Below, in pieces: positions 24,001 through 26,463 of a DNA stretch of 26,463 nt. This stretch comes from a virus, in IMG/VR virus record IMGVR_UViG_3300010883_000366, positions 1 through 26,463 of that record. One strand, given 5' to 3'. The position numbers were made by a program, and so were the translations under genes. Under the pieces are notes generated by a model. The model had not been told where the DNA came from. It made no database searches and worked only from the letters and a program-made list of their open reading frames with translations. How positions within the stretch are numbered: position 1 is the stretch's first letter; each line of letters begins with the position of its first letter.

Positions 24001-26082
24001 ATTAAAAACGTCAAAGCTGTAAAAGAAATACTATCACAAATAGATGTTAAGTCTGAAGTTCAATTAGCTAAGTTTAGCAAAATGACTAATCTAGACACTG
24101 TCATAAATAATATGATAGAGAAATCTACTGGTATAGAATCTTTCAAAGAGTATTCTTATTCAAAAGCTAAAAGAATAGGAGAAAACAAAGGTAAATATAA
24201 TTTCTTTATTCCTCCTTCGGCTGAAGATTTTGCAGGTCTAATGTATCCATTATACGGTAAAGGCAAGCAAGGCGACGCGGATATGAAATGGATAAAAGAA
24301 AACGTGTTTGATCCTTACAATCAAGCTGAAAACGCGTTAACACAAGCTAAAACATCTGTTGCTAATGACTATAAAAAATTAAAGAAAAACTTTAAAAACA
24401 TACCTAAAACATTAAAAAAACAAGCTTTTGATGGTTTTACATACATGGACGCTGTAAGAGTTTCTATTTGGACCGCTCAAGGTATGGAAATACCTGGTTT
24501 ATCTAAAAAAGATACTAAAGATTTGGTTGATTTTATAAAGAACGATAGTGATTTAGCAATATTTAGTAATGAACTAATTAAAATACAAAAAGGAAAACCA
24601 TACCCTGAACCCACTAAAGAATGGTTAGCAGGTACAATTACTACAGATATAATAGGCGGTATAAATAAAGTTAACAGAGCTGAATATTTACAACAGTGGC
24701 AAGAAAATGTAGATATATTGTTTTCAGATAAAAATAAAAATAAATTAAGAGCCGCTTTTGGCGATGGATACGTAGATGCTTTAGAAAACATCTTAGAAAG
24801 AATGAAAACTGGAAGCAATAGAGCTAGAAGCAACAACAAAATAGTTAACAATATTACTGATTGGATAAATAACTCTGTTGGTGCTATAATGTTCTTTAAT
24901 GCTAGATCTGCAGTTCTTCAAACTCTTTCTGCTGTCAATTTTATAAACTTTTCAGATAATAATATACTAAAAGCTGGCTTAGCCTTTGCTAATCAACCAC
25001 AGTATTGGAAAGATTTTATGTTTTTAATGAATTCTGATTATTTATTAGCTAGAAGAAATGGTTTAAAGATTAACGTAAGTGAGTCTGAAATAGCTGATGC
25101 AGTCGCGGATAGTAAAAACAAACCCAAAGCTGCTATAGCATACATATTATCTAAAGGGTTTTTACCTACACAGTTTGCGGATAGTTTTGCTATTGCTTCT
25201 GGTGGCGCTACGTATTATAGAAATAGAATAAAAAAATTAATGAAAGATGGTATGCCTCAAGAGTTAGCAGAGCAACAAGCTTTTTTAGATTTTTATGCTA
25301 TTTCAGAAGAAACACAACAATCTAGTAGAGCTGACCGTATTAGTATGCAACAAGCAAGTACAGCTGGTAGAGTTATATTAGCATTTGCTAATACTCCAAT
25401 GCAGTACATGAGATTACAGAAAAAAGCTATTCTTGATTTAAAAAACGGTAGAGGTGATGCAAAAACTCATATATCTAAAATAATATACTATGGGTTAGTT
25501 CAAAACTTTATATTTAACGCTATGCAAAACGCTTTATTTGCGTTAATATTTGATGATGATGACGATGATAGTGTACCAAAAAAGAAACAAATAAGAATAG
25601 CTAATGGTATGGCTGATTCTTTATTAAGAGGTACTGGTATTGCGGGAGCAGCTTTAGCTACTGTTAAAAATATAATTCTTAAATTATACGAAGAAAGTGA
25701 TAAAAAAAATCCTAAATACGAAGACGCAGCATTAGAGTTATTAACTTTTTCACCTCCAATTGATTCTAAAATTACTAAGTTTAGATCTGCTTTAAGAACT
25801 TTAAATTGGGATGCAGATGAGATTAAAGAAAAAGGTTTTAGTTTAGACAACCCAGCGTACATGGCAGGTGGCCAAATAATTTCAGCGTTTACAAATATAC
25901 CATTAGATAGGGTGGTTAGAAAATATAACAACATATCAGCAGCAATGAAAAAAGATACTGAAACATGGGAAAGTATGGCTATGATAGCAGGTTGGTCTGA
26001 ATGGGAAATATTAGGACCTAAGGTTAAAGAAAAAAAGAAAAAAAATAAAGTTAAAGAAGAAAATCCAGGTATAGTATTTTAA
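18040..26082 (+). CDS. Giant polyvalent cargo protein with zincin and HAD domains
   Basis: This 2680-residue protein is probably packed in the head and delivered into the host at infection. Domains in order: a charged N-terminal region (1-450); hydrophobic G/A/L segments at about 458-487, 511-530 and 604-625, possible membrane-active parts; a zincin metallopeptidase core with H903-E-I-G-H907 and possible third ligand E961 or E962; a very basic patch (KAKAKRRPRSK, about 1221-1231); a His cluster (H1638, H1641, H1643; E1677-H1678) without an assigned role; a HAD phosphatase domain with D1850-F-D-D-T, T1929, K1966 and D1985-D1986; and a long conserved-looking C-terminal region from about 2285 with six aspartates (2505-2510) and a K-rich end. 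This matches the polyvalent proteins of phages, which combine several enzymes in one chain. It is last and largest in the cargo trio. No RNA polymerase motif is seen. Confidence 0.72.
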   Translation: MEKLYTLPGYDEPVSITDEDKEIFLNLHSDAVLYEPVKQNDPAVNAKANVGSTTSTASISENGSSEYNQTDEKGNKFKQPVKDFLKEKLYGTAFGNLLMPSGKDYQNQIKANKIDNETAEETKVLMENAIRLTDDEINLASEEADNLDFTPTIKTTGGWRDSGTGTSFYEKESTTTTQPYEEIIDQAKRYLQKNNGDTSKENIERVARLIYRDEVLENVINTKANSFFDELDNIPLQFAVKKIVGEKIIEQSYSLPEEHKKITALVDAFENQNTALNKNIESFLSAINNPDYEYTDLEEGEEMVEFGYNLQTNEPHRVPLKVVNKLNDLLTEKKLNGDVLRKRGIKFIDDTKEYEYKLKDLDLLGRDFDLANKLASTAGTSIMQLGRGIESASIDAKLLINSHLFDPGAITRDRLLKERQVELDEQKSMASKYMQEEYAPDISFGNAFDSWGNFGEWSTLALAGQTGTLLMLATGRVGLLGLGISTYGTKLSDIREFDKANETRTTGLNARLSALGFGLSEVFLGAMPTFRLLNKSSKSMGENITRSFYKGKIDYIKRNVDILPAAFATEYVSEGATQLSQNIIDILAGKLQKSQVMRGVDEAAFTGGLLGPAITSVPFARGIVLSHFSDWKSTQEFRDNAVEIGKLNEAIENMDKRTTMYKYTMSEINRLTENNYNILQNIEGNLELTKDGFNNFQRVSEEQEIQRALFESYDADKTMDNSTKLGLIKGLKRKFDILEIQRQTYKQDFGILFNIVPVEEQKTWLDQAAKELGLTQGIDSDKKIKDKAVELFQKDRLEKTNNISLKALNALGKAGVNVSHQYEDSNSNLLAKVKEEIESLIEQGFYTEENGNKLIKEITQDINSGDVNGANIVWTDKNGKINYSIYVSKTNALLNGKTEVAIHEIGHTLFIEAVKNDMMAYSVLAQEVLNYLEVNNSAMYNRIVVASNNQTPDEVLTNFLEEVSSGRFEIEANLKANPKTKGFWASIGKIIGSTTSKITNTKEALAFTGASDVVSFLATLGDKLRSGTLKMSDVKNLQKKGIAGVKPGELNLKIKTPTVKLSVTSMSQAFDNVVKNKNFADNEDFRNRDNGKFLNEALNLVETNQSYNSYVNGLITADINTGSLPAETRQDINRKVKEAVKDRIMLNYNPNYQGKPFSLFSFIYGNKFGKGGRTESAFKDVKKAYATTVSTIPLTNEAGGAFDVLDTSKGSDEMFDDKVKAKAKRRPRSKLGQGITLRGKKLITTENAQGLTLEQEIEVAALETFKGSMPEVESKKFKDFVLNQENKIRKSIQNRVKSTKDFQQVLKEFLPLYKNYPLSYLVQMDKRNDNKTLVTAIKQNLSSKEVDIAIKENKLPKNTSRTSGPTLYKHASPSVSQLNNFFFSNDLNPSTKGTRKDAFFRGLAAQMLFDMAPSAARASGMPSLDITKMSSTLNVEPVIKFSQSYIFDANLGGRLKVDTLLEAAKLDKTMNLGVKVLTETGRKEIVDLIKNEIIVLLPKQAWVGRNGANVFTTSGKDWGNISMTSDKVGGAALNQLRADINAMLEAQPASAFGADIKYTVEQNGKTIIKTLDSFTVSNYSTIFKDGRSEEDIKAKAEAFNDRVAIIHSALWSRINKAINKDVNKASAIATYLKLTANHTGHWHKLGAQIWGYSPNPKGIKKINKITGKVITTKREMEHAVPATAAYLYLLQVAINNSGLTNTDFKTAYDLLIKNYKLIGLDKNVETKLGKAKLARKMPKDWNILDNYWWQRYFNEAMFLQEGGIDPRSVINLDGKNMFELFKIGYDGKQTTLKLLQDGDAAAKVNLNVFGIKLSMQNNSSGQMQNLAKYDKAASLARSYSTPTKKIRVFDFDDTLAKSKSNVLYVMPNGSKGKLNATEFAKKSETLELQGAIFNFEQFNKVIDGKKGPLFELAKTMSEAKGKRDIFVLTARPQASANAIHEFLKGVGLNIPITNITGLENGSPQAKADWVINKASEGYNDFYFADDAIKNVKAVKEILSQIDVKSEVQLAKFSKMTNLDTVINNMIEKSTGIESFKEYSYSKAKRIGENKGKYNFFIPPSAEDFAGLMYPLYGKGKQGDADMKWIKENVFDPYNQAENALTQAKTSVANDYKKLKKNFKNIPKTLKKQAFDGFTYMDAVRVSIWTAQGMEIPGLSKKDTKDLVDFIKNDSDLAIFSNELIKIQKGKPYPEPTKEWLAGTITTDIIGGINKVNRAEYLQQWQENVDILFSDKNKNKLRAAFGDGYVDALENILERMKTGSNRARSNNKIVNNITDWINNSVGAIMFFNARSAVLQTLSAVNFINFSDNNILKAGLAFANQPQYWKDFMFLMNSDYLLARRNGLKINVSESEIADAVADSKNKPKAAIAYILSKGFLPTQFADSFAIASGGATYYRNRIKKLMKDGMPQELAEQQAFLDFYAISEETQQSSRADRISMQQASTAGRVILAFANTPMQYMRLQKKAILDLKNGRGDAKTHISKIIYYGLVQNFIFNAMQNALFALIFDDDDDDSVPKKKQIRIANGMADSLLRGTGIAGAALATVKNIILKLYEESDKKNPKYEDAALELLTFSPPIDSKITKFRSALRTLNWDADEIKEKGFSLDNPAYMAGGQIISAFTNIPLDRVVRKYNNISAAMKKDTETWESMAMIAGWSEWEILGPKVKEKKKKNKVKEENPGIVF
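20611..20940 (+). other. Zincin metallopeptidase core within the giant protein
   Basis: Codons at 20746-20760 encode HEIGH, the HExxH zinc-binding signature, at residues 903-907, preceded by a hydrophobic turn (KTEVAIHEIGHTLF). About 55 residues later, EVLTNFLEEVSSG (954-966) supplies an acidic residue that could be the third zinc ligand as in gluzincins. The beta segments before it (ANIVWTDKNGKINYSIYV) fit the edge strand of a zincin fold. The target may be a virion, host or cell-wall protein; this is unknown. Confidence 0.78.
23572..24060 (+). other. HAD-superfamily phosphatase domain within the giant protein
   Basis: All four HAD motifs are visible. Motif I is KKIRVFDFDDTLA, with nucleophile D1850 and acid D1852. 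Motif II is FVLTARP with T1929. Motif III is K1966 in GSPQAKAD. Motif IV is FYFADDAIKN with D1985 and D1986. The spacing resembles the polynucleotide 3'-phosphatase and nucleotidase types, so a nucleic-acid or nucleotide end is a possible substrate, but specificity cannot be read from the sequence. Confidence 0.82.
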
Positions 26083-26092
26083 AAAAAAAATT

Positions 26093-26463
26093 ATGAAAAA
26101 ACTTATAATATTAGTAATGCTACTATGTAGCTGTGGAAGTTATCAATATATTCCTAATAGTGTCTATGTAGATGTACAAACATCTCCAGAAGACATAACA
26201 TCTATATTCACTAGCTTTAACACAGACATAGTACGTATAAAATTCAAGCCCTTTAAACCTCGTTTTTACTTTGTTAATAACTATGGTTACTGGGGAATGA
26301 GACCTATGTGGATGGATTTTAATTTTTATCAAGGTAACTTTTATAATTATTACTCTAGCTTTTACAGACCTTGGAATTATTGGGATTACTATATGATACC
26401 TTGGAATCAAGGACCTTTTAATAATCAAGGTTATAATGTAGTTTATAATTCCAGTAGAAGAAA
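26093..26463 (+). CDS. Aromatic-rich lipoprotein, 3' end outside window
   Basis: An ATG at 26093, 10 nt after the giant gene and behind an A-run, opens a frame that stays open to the window edge (123 codons seen). The N-terminus MKKLIILVMLLCSC is a lipoprotein signal peptide: two lysines, a hydrophobic core and a lipobox LCSC with the lipidated cysteine at residue 14. The mature part is very rich in Y, W, F and N (for example NYYSSFYRPWNYWDYY), with few charges and no enzyme motif. Such Y/W/N-rich secreted proteins are common in Bacteroidota genomes, so it may have been acquired from the host. Roles in superinfection exclusion, lysis (outer spanin) or surface alteration are possible but not shown. 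The opposite strand also has an open frame here, which I regard as a shadow. Confidence 0.75.
   Translation, partial: MKKLIILVMLLCSCGSYQYIPNSVYVDVQTSPEDITSIFTSFNTDIVRIKFKPFKPRFYFVNNYGYWGMRPMWMDFNFYQGNFYNYYSSFYRPWNYWDYYMIPWNQGPFNNQGYNVVYNSSRR

Noticed and set aside
25552-25569. GAT/GAC repeat as a microsatellite of interest
   Set aside because: Six codons encoding an Asp run, likely a short acidic linker; too short to suggest phase variation.
20829-25934. Several minus-strand open frames of 60-144 codons inside the giant gene
   Set aside because: AT-rich coding DNA with few stop codons on the other strand produces these. They lack plausible start contexts and hydrophilic globular composition.
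26123-26428. Minus-strand open frame over the lipoprotein gene
   Set aside because: It is a shadow of the + strand lipoprotein frame, which has a proper signal peptide and suitable spacing from the upstream gene.
1-26463. tRNA genes, CRISPR arrays, insertion sequences, integrase or attachment sites
   Set aside because: I looked in the intergenic gaps and found none. The gaps are at most 84 nt and contain only A/T leaders and two hairpins.

Overview
The window holds one continuous block of virion morphogenesis genes from a tailed, probably podovirus-like phage. All genes lie on the + strand, packed with gaps of 0 to 84 nt, and there is no tRNA, rRNA, CRISPR array, insertion sequence or gene-free stretch over 300 nt. 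The DNA is AT-rich. Start codons are preceded by A/T-only leaders rather than Shine-Dalgarno sequences, which is the usual pattern in Bacteroidota and their phages. A gene at the right edge encodes a lipoprotein with a Bacteroidota-like signal peptide. From remembered family resemblance (not a search), the terminase, portal, capsid, ring and muzzle-like proteins look like the crAss-like phages (Crassvirales) and related marine Bacteroidota phages. The host and lineage are therefore inference.

Layout, left to right: the 3' part of the large terminase (2-1321, cut by the window edge); portal (1322-3718); probable scaffold (3749-4990); major capsid protein (5002-6450), followed by a strong hairpin terminator; a conserved unknown protein (6535-7308); a second hairpin; two head-to-tail ring/adaptor-like proteins (7369-8280 and 8284-9480); a giant tail muzzle-like protein (9484-13758) with a companion protein (13790-15148) that looks like the other half of the same structure; a small GNAT-like acetyltransferase (15154-15561); three proteins of rising size that look like internal cargo or ejection proteins (15563-16261, 16280-18037, 18040-26082); and a lipoprotein gene running off the right end (26093 onward).

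Together these genes would package DNA (terminase, portal), build the head (scaffold, capsid), close it with a short tail (ring proteins, muzzle) and load it with proteins delivered on infection (small, medium and giant cargo). The most interesting gene is the 2680-residue cargo-like protein. One chain contains hydrophobic segments, a zincin metallopeptidase motif (HEIGH), a complete-looking HAD phosphatase domain, a His-rich cluster of unknown role and a long C-terminal region. This is the architecture of a phage polyvalent protein whose enzymes would enter the host with the DNA.
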